This document shows, in pieces, positions 18,746 to 27,666 of a DNA stretch of 64,000 nucleotides (the first letter of the stretch is position 1; every line of letters starts with the position of its first letter). The notes beneath the pieces were generated by a model. That model had not been told where the DNA came from. It worked only from the letters and a program-made list of their open reading frames with translations, and did not search any database. The stretch covers positions 474,332 to 538,331 of the forward strand of contig CALSQY010000002.1 in the NCBI GenBank assembly GCA_943788615.1, read 5' to 3'. The translations under genes and the position numbers were made by a program. Source of the DNA: UBA4465 sp002292365. Lineage in GTDB: Bacteria > Bacteroidota > Bacteroidia > Cytophagales > Cyclobacteriaceae.

Positions 18746-18847
18746 CTGACAAGTAAAATATTCGATTAAAGGTTAAAATCCATCAAAGATCAGAAAACAA
18801 AAAAATATTGCATCTTTACCAAGTTTTTTTTGAGTAACTATTGGCTA

Positions 18848-19594
18848 TTAAGATTTTAAATTGGACCCAATGAATTCACGATTCATCCGAGCAATATTGG
18901 TGATGCTGATGCCTTTGGGACATTCAGCTTCACAAGCACCCGTATTGGTACAGGCCCCAAACCCTTCTTCATCCATTTGAGAAACCATGTCTGTTACACG
19001 CATTTCACGTTCTACTTGGCCTTGAGGCAATAAGGCATATTGTGAAACTTTTGCAGAAACAAAAAGCATGGCTGAAGCATTTTTGCATGCCGCGACACAG
19101 GCCCCGCAGCCAATACAGGAGGCAGCGTCAAAAGCGTGATCTGCATTCCCTTTGTTGATGGGAGTAGCATTTGCATCTTGTGTATTTCCAGAGGTGTTTA
19201 CGGAGATAAAAGCACCAGCATGTTGTACACGATCAAAGGCTGATCGATCTATGATCAAATCTTTAACGATCGGAAATGCTTTGGCACGAAAGGGTTCAAT
19301 GACAATACTGTCTCCATCTTTGAATTTTCGCATGTGAAGTTGGCACGTAGTGGTACCTCCATCGGGACCATGGGGACGGCCGTTGATCTGGAGGGAACAA
19401 GATCCACAGATACCTTCCCTACAGTCATGATCAAAACTTACAGGCTCATCACCTTTCTCGATAAGCTTTCGATTCAGTACATCAAGCATTTCTAAGAATG
19501 ACATATCGGAGGAGATCGCACTGATATCGTAATCAACAATTTTACCTTTGGCAGCGGCATTTTTCTGTCGCCATATTTTTAGTTTTAAGTCCAT
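18848..19594 (-). CDS. sdhB: Succinate dehydrogenase/fumarate reductase iron-sulfur subunit
   Basis: Electron-transfer subunit of complex II, on the cytoplasmic side of the inner membrane, passing electrons from the FAD of SdhA to the cytochrome b subunit. All three clusters have their ligands: [2Fe-2S] in CREGICGSCSLQINGRPHG with a later TTTC; [4Fe-4S] in CIGCGACVAACKN; and [3Fe-4S] in CTNTGACEAECPKG. The length, 248 residues, suits the Bacteroidota/epsilon-type SdhB/FrdB. It is the last gene of the sdhC-sdhA-sdhB operon, 22 bases after sdhA. Direction (succinate oxidation or fumarate reduction) cannot be told from sequence; in aerobic Bacteroidota the b558-type complex normally oxidises succinate with menaquinone. 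Confidence 0.96.
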   Translation of the reverse strand: MDLKLKIWRQKNAAAKGKIVDYDISAISSDMSFLEMLDVLNRKLIEKGDEPVSFDHDCREGICGSCSLQINGRPHGPDGGTTTCQLHMRKFKDGDSIVIEPFRAKAFPIVKDLIIDRSAFDRVQHAGAFISVNTSGNTQDANATPINKGNADHAFDAASCIGCGACVAACKNASAMLFVSAKVSQYALLPQGQVEREMRVTDMVSQMDEEGFGACTNTGACEAECPKGISITNIARMNREFIGSNLKS

Positions 19595-19616
19595 CTCCTA
19601 TGAATTTTACTAGCTA

Positions 19617-21626
19617 TTACTTGTAACTTCTTTCTTTTACTTCAATATATTTATAATCAAGCATTTCTTTGTGAAGATTCGCATCTTTTGGAGCTCCATT
19701 ATGCTCCCAAGCAGCCACATACTGAAAGGCTTTGTTTCTTTTGGCTTCTCCTTCTGCTGTTTGGTGTTCTTCTCTGAAATGACCGCCACAAGATTCTTCC
19801 CTATTGAGCGCATCTTTTGCAAAAAGCTCTCCTAATTCCAAGAAGTCTGCAACCCTACCCGCTTTTGCTAATTCCTCATTAAAACCCTCTAGGTCTCCGG
19901 GTACTTTTACTTCCTTGTAAAATTCATCTCTGATGTTTTGAATTTCTTCGACGGCTTCTTTGAGATCTTTTCCATTTCTTGACATACCTACTTTATTCCA
20001 CATGATTTTACCCAGTTTTTTGTGAAAATAATCAACGGGTTTCGAGCCTTTGTTATTGATGAATCGTTCAAGTTGCTCTCGTACGCCCTTTTCAGCAGCG
20101 GCAAATTCTGGAGTGTCCACAGGAATTGTTCCGGTACGAATATCCTTGGCGAGGTAATTGCCAATGGTATAAGGAAGAACAAAATAGCCATCCGCTAAAC
20201 CTTGCATCAATGCGGAAGCACCAAGGCGATTGGCGCCATGTTCGGAAAAGTTGGCTTCTCCAATCGCATAGCAGCCAGGAATAGTAGTCATCAAATCATA
20301 GTCAACCCAGACGCCACCCATTGTGTAGTGCACTGCGGGGTAAATCATCATTGGTGTTTCATAAGGATTTTCATCAACTATTTTTTCATACATTTGGAAA
20401 AGGTTGCCATATTTAGTGGCAATAATTTCTCTCCCCAATTTAAGAACTAGGACTTCGTTGTTGGCATCTTGGTGCGTAACCAGAGCTTTTTCTTTTCCAT
20501 ATCTTATTACGGCCGCCGCAAAATCTAAATAAACCGCTTCGCCGGTAGCATTTACACCAAACCCAGCATCACATCTTTCTTTGGCAGCTCTTGAAGCCAC
20601 ATCTCTGGGCACGAGATTACCGAAGGCCGGATAACGACGTTCCAAAAAATAATCTCTATCTGCCTCTGCGATTGCCGTTGGCTTCAGTGCTCCTGATCGA
20701 ATGGCTTTTACATCTTCTTCCTTGGCAGGCACCCAAATTCGGCCATCATTTCTTAAAGATTCTGACATCAAAGTCAACTTCGACTGGTGATCTCCAGATA
20801 CTGGGATACAAGTAGGGTGTATTTGAGTGAAGCAAGGATTGGCAAACCAAGCGCCTTTTCTATGAATTTTCCATGCTGCCGAAACATTACTACCCATCGC
20901 ATTGGTGGATAAATAGAAGACATTACCATAACCTCCTGAGGCGATCACTACAGCATGAGCCGAATGTCTTTCAAGTTCACCTGTGATCAAGTTTTTGGCA
21001 ATGATTCCCCTTGCTTTACCATCTACGATTACCAAATCCATCATCTCATGCCGGTTGTACATCTTTATTTTACCCCTCGCTATCTGTCTGTTCATTGCCG
21101 AGTAGGCACCTAATAGCAATTGTTGACCAGTTTGACCTTTGGCATAAAAAGTTCGAGAGACCAAAACGCCACCAAAAGAGCGATTATCCAACAAACCCCC
21201 ATAATCTCTAGCAAAAGGGACACCCTGTGCAACACACTGATCAATGATATTACCGGATACTTCTGCTAGGCGATAAACATTTTCTTCTCTGGCCCTATAG
21301 TCACCCCCCTTGACCGTATCGTAGAAAAGGCGATAATCTGAGTCACCGTCTCCCATATAATTTTTTGAGGCATTAATGCCGCCTTGTGCGGCGATAGAAT
21401 GTGCCCTACGCGGAGAATCTTGAAAACAAAAGGCTTTGATATTATAACCTAATTCAGCCAAAGAGGCTGCGGCTGAGCCCCCGGCCAATCCTGTACCGAC
21501 TACAATAATATCTATGAGCCGTTTATTGGCTGGGTTGACTAGATCTATTTTGTTCTTATATGAAGTCCATTTGTCCTCAATAGGACCCTCTGGTGTTTTC
21601 GCAGGAAAATTTGCTCCTATTTTCAT
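19617..21626 (-). CDS. sdhA: Succinate dehydrogenase/fumarate reductase flavoprotein subunit
   Basis: Catalytic subunit of complex II that interconverts succinate and fumarate with covalently bound FAD. The dinucleotide-binding loop DIIVVGTGLAGGSAAASLAE is near the N-terminus. HSIAAQGGINA holds the His that forms the FAD bond. Substrate-binding residues sit in FTQIHPT and in the HYTMGGVWVDYDLMT segment, and the capping-domain arginine follows in GEANFSEHGANRLGASALMQG. At 669 residues it is close to the Bacteroidota FrdA/SdhA length and longer than the 588-residue E. coli SdhA because of its C-terminal helical extension, ending DYKYIEVKERSYK. It is the middle gene, 67 bases after sdhC and 22 bases before sdhB. 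Confidence 0.97.
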   Translation of the reverse strand: MKIGANFPAKTPEGPIEDKWTSYKNKIDLVNPANKRLIDIIVVGTGLAGGSAAASLAELGYNIKAFCFQDSPRRAHSIAAQGGINASKNYMGDGDSDYRLFYDTVKGGDYRAREENVYRLAEVSGNIIDQCVAQGVPFARDYGGLLDNRSFGGVLVSRTFYAKGQTGQQLLLGAYSAMNRQIARGKIKMYNRHEMMDLVIVDGKARGIIAKNLITGELERHSAHAVVIASGGYGNVFYLSTNAMGSNVSAAWKIHRKGAWFANPCFTQIHPTCIPVSGDHQSKLTLMSESLRNDGRIWVPAKEEDVKAIRSGALKPTAIAEADRDYFLERRYPAFGNLVPRDVASRAAKERCDAGFGVNATGEAVYLDFAAAVIRYGKEKALVTHQDANNEVLVLKLGREIIATKYGNLFQMYEKIVDENPYETPMMIYPAVHYTMGGVWVDYDLMTTIPGCYAIGEANFSEHGANRLGASALMQGLADGYFVLPYTIGNYLAKDIRTGTIPVDTPEFAAAEKGVREQLERFINNKGSKPVDYFHKKLGKIMWNKVGMSRNGKDLKEAVEEIQNIRDEFYKEVKVPGDLEGFNEELAKAGRVADFLELGELFAKDALNREESCGGHFREEHQTAEGEAKRNKAFQYVAAWEHNGAPKDANLHKEMLDYKYIEVKERSYK

Positions 21627-21693
21627 GTCAGTATTACTTATATGTGTTTTTGTTCAAAAATCAGCGTTCTATATAATTATTGAGCATTTGGAT

Positions 21694-22359
21694 TTAATGC
21701 TTTAAGTGATGGAAAAGTGCAATAAAAACAAAAGCCAGTGGGATAGTCACTGAAAAAACCCAAGCCATCTTTTTAATACCAGGTGTAAACTTATTGTTGA
21801 CACCCAAAGATTGAAATGCTGATTGAAAACCGTGCAATAAATGCATCATCAATAAAATGAAAGAGATAGCATAAAAACCAACCCGCATTGGATCTTCAAA
21901 TTTATGTACCAATTCACCAAAGTATCTATGCTCGTCTGGGGCTTGAAATTCAATGTATTTATATTTGATTTCAGGAATCCAAAAGTCATAAAAATGGAGT
22001 CCCAAGAAAGACAAAATGACTAGTCCTGAATAAATCATATTTCGAGAAAGCCAACTGGAATTTCCTTTTTCATTTTTCATTTTATATTTGATAGGTCTGG
22101 CACTCTTATTTTGAAATTCGAGCACAAACCCCATGGTGAAATGGAATAAAACGCCGAAGATGAGAATCGGCTGCATAACAAACTGTATAACGGGGTTGGT
22201 ACCCATAAAGTGCGAAGCTTCATTGTACATTTCTGCACTTACTACTGATAACAAATTGATGGCCACGTGTAAAAGCAGAAAAGAGATAAGGAAAAAGGCT
22301 GATAGCGACATGGCCACTTTTTTTCCAATTGAACTCGATATAAAACTCATTGCGCTCAT
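21694..22359 (-). CDS. sdhC: Succinate dehydrogenase cytochrome b558 subunit
   Basis: Membrane anchor of complex II carrying haem b and the (mena)quinone site. Five hydrophobic helices are visible: SLSAFFLISFLLLHVAINLL, QFVMQPILIFGVLFHFTMGF, NMIYSGLVILSFLGLHFYDF, YAISFILLMMHLLHGFQSAF and MAWVFSVTIPLAFVFIALFH. His residues in helices 1, 2, 3 and 4 (LLHVAI, LFHFTM, GLHFYD, LLHGFQ) are the expected axial ligands of two haems, as in the diheme anchor of Bacillus/Wolinella-type enzymes. It therefore needs no separate SdhD. Length 221 matches the b558 family. It is the first gene of the operon and has a strong promoter match 29-59 bases upstream. Confidence 0.95.
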   Translation of the reverse strand: MSAMSFISSSIGKKVAMSLSAFFLISFLLLHVAINLLSVVSAEMYNEASHFMGTNPVIQFVMQPILIFGVLFHFTMGFVLEFQNKSARPIKYKMKNEKGNSSWLSRNMIYSGLVILSFLGLHFYDFWIPEIKYKYIEFQAPDEHRYFGELVHKFEDPMRVGFYAISFILLMMHLLHGFQSAFQSLGVNNKFTPGIKKMAWVFSVTIPLAFVFIALFHHLKH

Positions 22360-22387
22360 TTAATTTTAGGGTTCATCACGTCAAAAT

Positions 22388-22418
22388 CAAAGTTATGTTT
22401 AGATTGGTTATCTTCCAA
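22388..22418 (-). promoter_or_regulatory. Promoter of sdhCAB
   Basis: On the minus strand TTG (22418-22416), 20 bases, then TAACTTTG (22395-22388): a near-exact fit to the Bacteroidota sigma-ABfr/RpoD-type promoter (TTG, 19-20, TAnnTTTG). Transcription would start about 7 bases further on, leaving a leader of roughly 20-25 bases before the sdhC ATG. Confidence 0.7.
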
Positions 22419-22646
22419 TGATCCAGGCTAATTTGATTTCACTTTACCGGGTAATTATAGATAAAATGATATTTTCGCCTTTTTTCAACTTAATTTTACC
22501 GTTTTTGGCCTTATTCTTGTACTAAAATTTGTGAGGGGATACATTTTCATTTCGATGGCTATGGTGTTGGGGTTAGATTTATTAAAATATCATTATTTCA
22601 AAGGTGTTTATTTTAGGGTAAATGATAGAAATAGCGTTTATTAACT

Positions 22647-25502
22647 ATGAATTCCGTTAAATTTTTAGTTGCTTTTTTTTTAATACATTTTTTTTGCTTG
22701 GAAGCGGTCAATGCCTCGCACATCAGAGCGGGAGAAGTGATCGCTCGAAGGATCAGTAATTTGACTTTTGAATATGAATTTACTTTCATTGGATATAGGG
22801 ATACTGATACAGGTATTGACTTTGGCGGAGGTAACTTTGATTTTGGCGATGGTACGGTAATTTCAGGAGATTTTGATGTGTTAGAAACCCAAATAACAGC
22901 CAATATTGTGCGTGCAGAGTTTACGTTGGTCCATACGTATCAAGCACCCAACAGCTACATTGTGAGTTATTCCGAGGATAACAGAAATGGAGGTATTTCC
23001 AATATGGAAAATTCTCTAAATACTCCATTTTATACCGAAACGCTCATCATTATAGATCCTTTTTTCGGAGTCAATAACACACCTGTATTGACCGTTCCTC
23101 CGATTGATGAAGGGATTCCCGGTGCTCGATTCATTCACAATGCAGGAGCTTTTGATATTGATGGAGACAGTCTTGCCTATTATTTGGTGATACCCAAAAT
23201 GGAAAAAAACTCAGAAGTGGTCCTTTACAGACCGCTGAATCATCCTGAATTTTATGCCAATTTTGGTCAAGGCAGTGAAGAGTTAACGCCTCCCACTTTG
23301 GATTTAGATGCGGCTTACGGGGATCTTGTTTGGGATGCTCCAGGAGATATTTTTAACTTAGAATCATCAGATTGCCCAAATGGGGTATCTGAATGTGCAG
23401 AATATAATGTGGCTTTTAGGATTGAGGAGTGGAGACAGATAGGGGGAAAATGGTATCGTTTGGGTTATGTAACGAGGGACATGCAGATCATTGTTTATGA
23501 GGGAGATAATGAAAAACCTGAACTGGAAATTCCAAATCCTATTTGTGTGACGGCTGGAGATCAGGTACTGCAGGCCATAGTGGGCAGAGATTCAGACGGA
23601 CACCAGGTGAAAATAGAAGCTTTTGGAGGACCATTTGAAATCAACTCACCGGCAACCTACGAAAGTCCCAATTCTCTTCCTGCCACCTTTCAAGATACGC
23701 CAGGAATATTAAATTTTGAATGGAATACTTTTTGTGGCCACATTAGAGAAAGAGCCTATGAAGTGCAATTCAAAGTGGCAGATAATCCGATCGAGAGTAA
23801 TATTAAAGTAGGTCCGACGTTGACCGAGTTCGGTACTTGGGAAATCACCATAGTGGGGCCTGCCCCGCAAGGGTTGGCTCTAGTGCCTAAATCAGGAAGG
23901 TCAATTGAACTTGCCTGGGACAATTATGTCTGTAGCAATGCCAATGAAATAGAAATTTGGAGGCGTGTGGGAGATTTTGGTTTAAGAATAGATGATTGCG
24001 AAGTAGGCATGCCTCCCTATTCTGGCTATAGTTTAATAGCAAAAATACCTGCCTCAGAAACGACATTCATTGATGAAAGGCTGGCTCCGGGAGCCAACTA
24101 TTGCTATCGAATCGTAGCGCAATTCCCAAATCCGGGTCGTGGGACGAGTTATATCTCTAAGGAAGTATGTTTGTCACTAGAGACGGATGCACCGGTGATT
24201 ACCCATGTCGATGTACTGGAAACCTCTGAAGATGGGCGGATTAAAATAGATTGGACACCACCCTATGAGATTGATGCAACAACGTTTCCCTCACCCTACA
24301 CGTATTCGCTTTATAGAGCGGCAGGATTCTACTTGAATGATGAAGTATTGGTTGCTGAAAAAATATCAGATACTTTGTTTGTTGATCAGCTGAATCTAAA
24401 TACTACAGGCTATGCCTATGCCTATCGGATTGCCTTATTTGATGCCAATAATGTATTTGTAGATTCTTCTGCGGTGGCCTCTTCGGTTCAATTAAATGCA
24501 AATCCTCTTTTGAGTGCTGTTGAGCTTTCATGGCAAGCGAATGTCCCTTGGTCAAACAATATATTGGCCTATCCTTATCATTATATTTACCGAGACCGTG
24601 TGAATACGAGTGATCCTGATTTAATGATTCTAATAGATTCGGTTAAAATATCAGAAAATGGATTTGAGTATTTGGATGACGGTCGCTTCAACAATACGGT
24701 ACTAGATGACGAATTGATTTATTGCTATGCCCTTACTACTTATGGGGGATATGACAATCCGATATTACCCACTCCTTTGGTCAATAACTCACAAGTAGTA
24801 TGTGCACAGCCCAATGACAATATAGCTCCTTGTGCTCCCTTGGGAGTTTCAGTCTCTAATCCTTATGATTGCGAGTCTGGCAATGACACGGCTGATTGTT
24901 TGGAGATGACTTATGAAAATATGATTTCATGGGTGGTGAATGAGAGCATACAATGTGATGATGATGTGATCTATTTCCGAGTTTATTTTAGTCCTACGAG
25001 CTTAGAACAAGACTTTTATTTGCTCGATAGTACAATAGAAACTAGCTATCAGCACCTAATATTAAATTCTTTTAAAGGTTGTTATCGTATCACGGCGGTG
25101 GATCGGTCATTGAATGAAAGTGATTTTTCAAATACGAGTTGCATCGACAATTGCCCTCAGTTTAAACTCCCCAATGCCTTTTCGCCCAATGGCGATGGGT
25201 TCAATGATACTTTTACGCCGCTCTACAACACGGGAAAATCGAATTTAGGTTTCGAGAATTCTAATTGTCCTCGCTTCATATTAGGGGTCTCCTTCAAGGT
25301 TTTCGATCGCACAGGCAAAGAAGTTTTTGACCTTCAGTATGAAAAAGAGCCTTCGATATTTATCCATTGGGATGGGAAAAACAACGCGGGCTCACCGCTG
25401 GCCGCCGGCGTATATTTCTATGTCTCAGAAGTAACCTTTGATGTATTGCCGAGTGGCCAACAGCAAAAGACGTATAAAGGATGGATTCAACTACTAAAAT
25501 AG
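22647..25502 (+). CDS. Secreted protein with T9SS type B (CHU_C) C-terminal sorting domain
   Basis: Probable cell-surface or secreted protein exported by the type IX secretion system. The signal peptide (MNSVKFLVAFFLIHFFCLEA then VNA) is followed by SHIRAGEV, a start shared by many gliding-associated proteins. The middle holds beta-sandwich repeats of fibronectin III style (APQGLALVPKSGRSIELAWD; YVCSNANEIEIWRR; KIDWTPPYEID). The last about 100 residues are the CHU_C sorting domain: KLPNAFSPNGDGFNDTFTP, then VFDRTGKEVFD, HWDGKNNAGSPLAAGVYFY and a final KGWIQLLK. The role of the protein itself (adhesin, gliding surface protein or enzyme-free scaffold) is unknown; no catalytic motif is visible. 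The stop overlaps the start of the next gene by 22 bases. It starts 287 bases from divergent sdhC, in a spacer in which I see no feature beyond the sdh promoter. Confidence 0.9.
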   Translation: MNSVKFLVAFFLIHFFCLEAVNASHIRAGEVIARRISNLTFEYEFTFIGYRDTDTGIDFGGGNFDFGDGTVISGDFDVLETQITANIVRAEFTLVHTYQAPNSYIVSYSEDNRNGGISNMENSLNTPFYTETLIIIDPFFGVNNTPVLTVPPIDEGIPGARFIHNAGAFDIDGDSLAYYLVIPKMEKNSEVVLYRPLNHPEFYANFGQGSEELTPPTLDLDAAYGDLVWDAPGDIFNLESSDCPNGVSECAEYNVAFRIEEWRQIGGKWYRLGYVTRDMQIIVYEGDNEKPELEIPNPICVTAGDQVLQAIVGRDSDGHQVKIEAFGGPFEINSPATYESPNSLPATFQDTPGILNFEWNTFCGHIRERAYEVQFKVADNPIESNIKVGPTLTEFGTWEITIVGPAPQGLALVPKSGRSIELAWDNYVCSNANEIEIWRRVGDFGLRIDDCEVGMPPYSGYSLIAKIPASETTFIDERLAPGANYCYRIVAQFPNPGRGTSYISKEVCLSLETDAPVITHVDVLETSEDGRIKIDWTPPYEIDATTFPSPYTYSLYRAAGFYLNDEVLVAEKISDTLFVDQLNLNTTGYAYAYRIALFDANNVFVDSSAVASSVQLNANPLLSAVELSWQANVPWSNNILAYPYHYIYRDRVNTSDPDLMILIDSVKISENGFEYLDDGRFNNTVLDDELIYCYALTTYGGYDNPILPTPLVNNSQVVCAQPNDNIAPCAPLGVSVSNPYDCESGNDTADCLEMTYENMISWVVNESIQCDDDVIYFRVYFSPTSLEQDFYLLDSTIETSYQHLILNSFKGCYRITAVDRSLNESDFSNTSCIDNCPQFKLPNAFSPNGDGFNDTFTPLYNTGKSNLGFENSNCPRFILGVSFKVFDRTGKEVFDLQYEKEPSIFIHWDGKNNAGSPLAAGVYFYVSEVTFDVLPSGQQQKTYKGWIQLLK

Positions 25503-25903
25503 ATCCGCCGGTCTTGTTGTTCGATGGAGTATGTAATCTTTGCATCGGGGCCGTGAACTTCATCATTGACCAAGACGCACTCAATCATTATAAATTTGCA
25601 TCCTTGCAATCTCAGTTTGCTCAAAAAATATTATTAAGGTATGATCTACCTGCAGCGAGCTTGGAGATGAATACTCTTTACTTGTTTGTGGACCATCAAG
25701 TGTTTCAAAAGAGTACCGCGGTATTTAAAGTTGCCGAGTCCTTTTCATGGAAATGGAGATGGATTTATGTTTTTAGTTTTTTACCTTCTGTTATTACTGA
25801 TTACTTTTATGATTTGATTGCTAAAAACAGATATTTATGGTTTGGGCGACAGAAAAAATGCAAAATACCCACTCCAGAACTTGCACAAAGGTTTTTGGAT
25901 TGA
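25481..25903 (+). CDS. DCC-family thiol-disulfide oxidoreductase-like protein (DUF393)
   Basis: Small cytoplasmic protein of the DUF393 group, named for its D-x-x-C-x-x-C motif: here DGVCNLCIGAVNFIIDQD close to the N-terminus, preceded by the strand PVLLFDG. The C-terminal WKWRWIYVFSFLPSVITDYF and the ending YDLIAKNRYLWFGRQKKC are typical. A thioredoxin-like redox activity has been proposed for the family but the substrate is not established. Length, 140 residues, is normal. The ATG lies inside the last codons of the preceding T9SS protein gene (22-base overlap in another frame), so the two may be translationally coupled, though a functional link is not known. Confidence 0.85.
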   Translation: MDSTTKIDPPVLLFDGVCNLCIGAVNFIIDQDALNHYKFASLQSQFAQKILLRYDLPAASLEMNTLYLFVDHQVFQKSTAVFKVAESFSWKWRWIYVFSFLPSVITDYFYDLIAKNRYLWFGRQKKCKIPTPELAQRFLD

Positions 25904-25922
25904 TCCATCCTTGCTAGATTTG
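25894..25922 (+). promoter_or_regulatory. Candidate promoter of the fabD operon
   Basis: TTTG at 25894-25897, 17 bases, then TAGATTTG at 25915-25922, fitting TTG-N-TAnnTTTG with a slightly short spacer. It lies 28-56 bases before the fabD ATG and overlaps the end of the preceding gene. Confidence 0.5.
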
Positions 25923-25949
25923 CACCAAATTAAAGTTTAAATATAACCT

Positions 25950-26822
25950 ATGCGCGCATTTGTATTTCCCGGACAAGGGGCACAGTATTCTGGAATGGGC
26001 AAAAAATTGTTTGCGACAAATCTCACAGCAAAAAGATATTTTTTACGAGCCAATGAAATACTAGGCTTTGAGATTACCCAAATCATGTTTGAGGGAACAC
26101 CAGAAGATTTAAAACAAACCAAAGTAACTCAGCCAGCTGTATTTTTACATAGCATTATCAATGCGTTGAGTAAGGATGATTTTTCGCCAGAAATGACCGC
26201 AGGTCATTCTTTAGGAGAATTTTCAGCCTTGGTGGCCAATGGGGTACTTGATTTTGAGGATGGATTGAGATTAGTCGCGCAGCGATCATTAGCCATGCAA
26301 AAGGCCTGCGAACAAGAACCTTCAACGATGGCCGCAATTATTGGACTTGCCGATGAGAAAGTCGAAGAAATTTGTGCTGAAACTGAAGGCGTTGTGGTTG
26401 CAGCCAATTACAATTGTCCGGGTCAATTGGTGATCTCGGGTCAAATATCCGCAGTTAATTTGGCTTGTGAAGGTATGAAAGCGGCGGGTGCCAAGCGGGC
26501 ATTACCTCTTCCGGTTAGCGGAGCGTTTCATTCACCTTTAATGGAACCGGCTCGTACTGAGTTGGCAGAAGCCATTGCAGCTACCGAATTTAAGCTTCCA
26601 AAATGTCCGATTTATCAGAATGTGGATGCAAAAGGGAATACAGATGTTTTGGGAATCAAGTCTAACCTCATAGCGCAATTGACTTCCCCGGTAAAATGGA
26701 CCCAATGTGTAGAACAGATGATTAAAGATGGAGCGACTTCTTTTTATGAGTCAGGTCCAGGTAATGTTTTACAAGGGTTGATTAAAAAAGTAAATCGGGA
26801 AATGCAGGTAAATAGTTTTTAA
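25950..26822 (+). CDS. fabD: Malonyl-CoA:ACP transacylase
   Basis: Loads malonate from coenzyme A onto acyl carrier protein, the first step of the fatty-acid elongation cycle, in the cytoplasm. The N-terminus MRAFVFPGQGAQYSGMGKKL is the classical GQGxQ oxyanion motif. The nucleophile is the Ser of AGHSLGEFSAL, the Arg that binds the malonyl carboxylate is in AQRSLAMQ, and the catalytic His is in PVSGAFHSPLM. Length 290 is normal. It starts a tight four-gene unit: its stop codon TAA overlaps the ATG of the small lipoprotein gene by one base, and cmk and ispH follow without gaps. Confidence 0.96.
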   Translation: MRAFVFPGQGAQYSGMGKKLFATNLTAKRYFLRANEILGFEITQIMFEGTPEDLKQTKVTQPAVFLHSIINALSKDDFSPEMTAGHSLGEFSALVANGVLDFEDGLRLVAQRSLAMQKACEQEPSTMAAIIGLADEKVEEICAETEGVVVAANYNCPGQLVISGQISAVNLACEGMKAAGAKRALPLPVSGAFHSPLMEPARTELAEAIAATEFKLPKCPIYQNVDAKGNTDVLGIKSNLIAQLTSPVKWTQCVEQMIKDGATSFYESGPGNVLQGLIKKVNREMQVNSF

Positions 26823-26983
26823 TGAGATATTCTTTAAAAAGATATGGTTTTTATCTGGTCACCCTGTTGTTGTTAACATTGGTTGTAGCTCCTTTGGAAA
26901 GTTGTAAAAACAATCCAGGTCAGCAGCGCTACAAAGGTAAAATGAAGCCAGGCAAATCTAACTGCCCTGTCAAGGATTGCTGA
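26822..26983 (+). CDS. Tiny lipoprotein, 53 residues, between fabD and cmk
   Basis: Too short for usual gene-finding cut-offs but well supported. The start ATG overlaps the fabD stop (TAATG) and its TGA overlaps the cmk ATG (TGATG), so it is coupled on both sides. The protein begins MRYSLKRYGFYLVTLLLLTL, continues VVAP and reaches the lipobox L-E-S-C, giving lipidated Cys28. The mature peptide is only 26 residues, strongly basic (seven Lys/Arg), with Gly-Lys repeats (RYKGKMKPGKSN) and two more cysteines in C-P-V-K-D-C at the very end. The pattern (basic Lys/Gly linker then a C-terminal Cys pair) looks conserved-type rather than random. Function unknown. Small Lys/Gly/Cys-rich lipoproteins near cmk or ispH may occur in related Bacteroidota, but I cannot verify this here. 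Confidence 0.75.
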   Translation: MRYSLKRYGFYLVTLLLLTLVVAPLESCKNNPGQQRYKGKMKPGKSNCPVKDC

Positions 26984-27666
26984 TGAGGAATATTGTCATA
27001 GCGATCGATGGTTTTTCGGGGACAGGAAAAAGTTCAACCGCTAAAGAGGTAGCCAGCTCTTTGGGATATACCTATATTGATTCAGGTGCGATGTACCGAT
27101 GTGTTGCTCGCTATTTCATAAATCATCAAATTGATTTTGTCGAGGAAGAAAAAGTGATTAAGGCCTTAGATGAAATTTTAATTACTTTCCGTTTCAATAA
27201 GTGGCTGAATGCTTCAGAAATTTTGTTAAATAATCAAATCATGGATCATCAAATTAGGCTGCCGGAAATTAATGAAATTGTAAGTCAAATTGCGGCCCAG
27301 CCCTTGATTAGAAAAAAATTAGTTAGTAGGCAACAAACTCTGGGACTTCATAAAAGTATAGTAATGGATGGGAGGGACATAGGTACGGTGGTGTTTCCTA
27401 GTGCCGCCCTTAAAATATTTATGATTGCCGATTTGGATATAAGATCCGTGCGTCGACAGAAGGAACTTGAGGGGCAAGGAATTCAAGTTGCTTTGGAAGA
27501 GATTAAAAAAAACCTTGATTTAAGAGATCATTTAGATACTACGAGAATAGATAGTCCATTGATCAAGGCGGCGGATGCAATTACATTGGATAGTAGCTAT
27601 CTTACCTTTGATGATCAAGTGAAAGAAATCATAGACTTAGCCAATAAAATTATTTATGAGGGTTGA
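26983..27666 (+). CDS. cmk: (d)CMP kinase
   Basis: Phosphorylates CMP and dCMP to the diphosphates using ATP, for nucleotide salvage and turnover. I use the ATG at 26983, which gives MRNIVIAIDGFSGTGKSSTA and a TGATG overlap with the tiny lipoprotein gene, instead of the TTG two codons upstream. P-loop GFSGTGKSS is near residue 10; GYTYIDSGAMYR is the CMP-binding Asp-Ser-Gly-Ala-Met segment; MDGRDIGTVVFP is the diagnostic cytidylate kinase motif; and RRQKELEGQG is in the lid. Length 227 is normal. Its last 11 bases overlap ispH. Confidence 0.96.
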   Translation: MRNIVIAIDGFSGTGKSSTAKEVASSLGYTYIDSGAMYRCVARYFINHQIDFVEEEKVIKALDEILITFRFNKWLNASEILLNNQIMDHQIRLPEINEIVSQIAAQPLIRKKLVSRQQTLGLHKSIVMDGRDIGTVVFPSAALKIFMIADLDIRSVRRQKELEGQGIQVALEEIKKNLDLRDHLDTTRIDSPLIKAADAITLDSSYLTFDDQVKEIIDLANKIIYEG

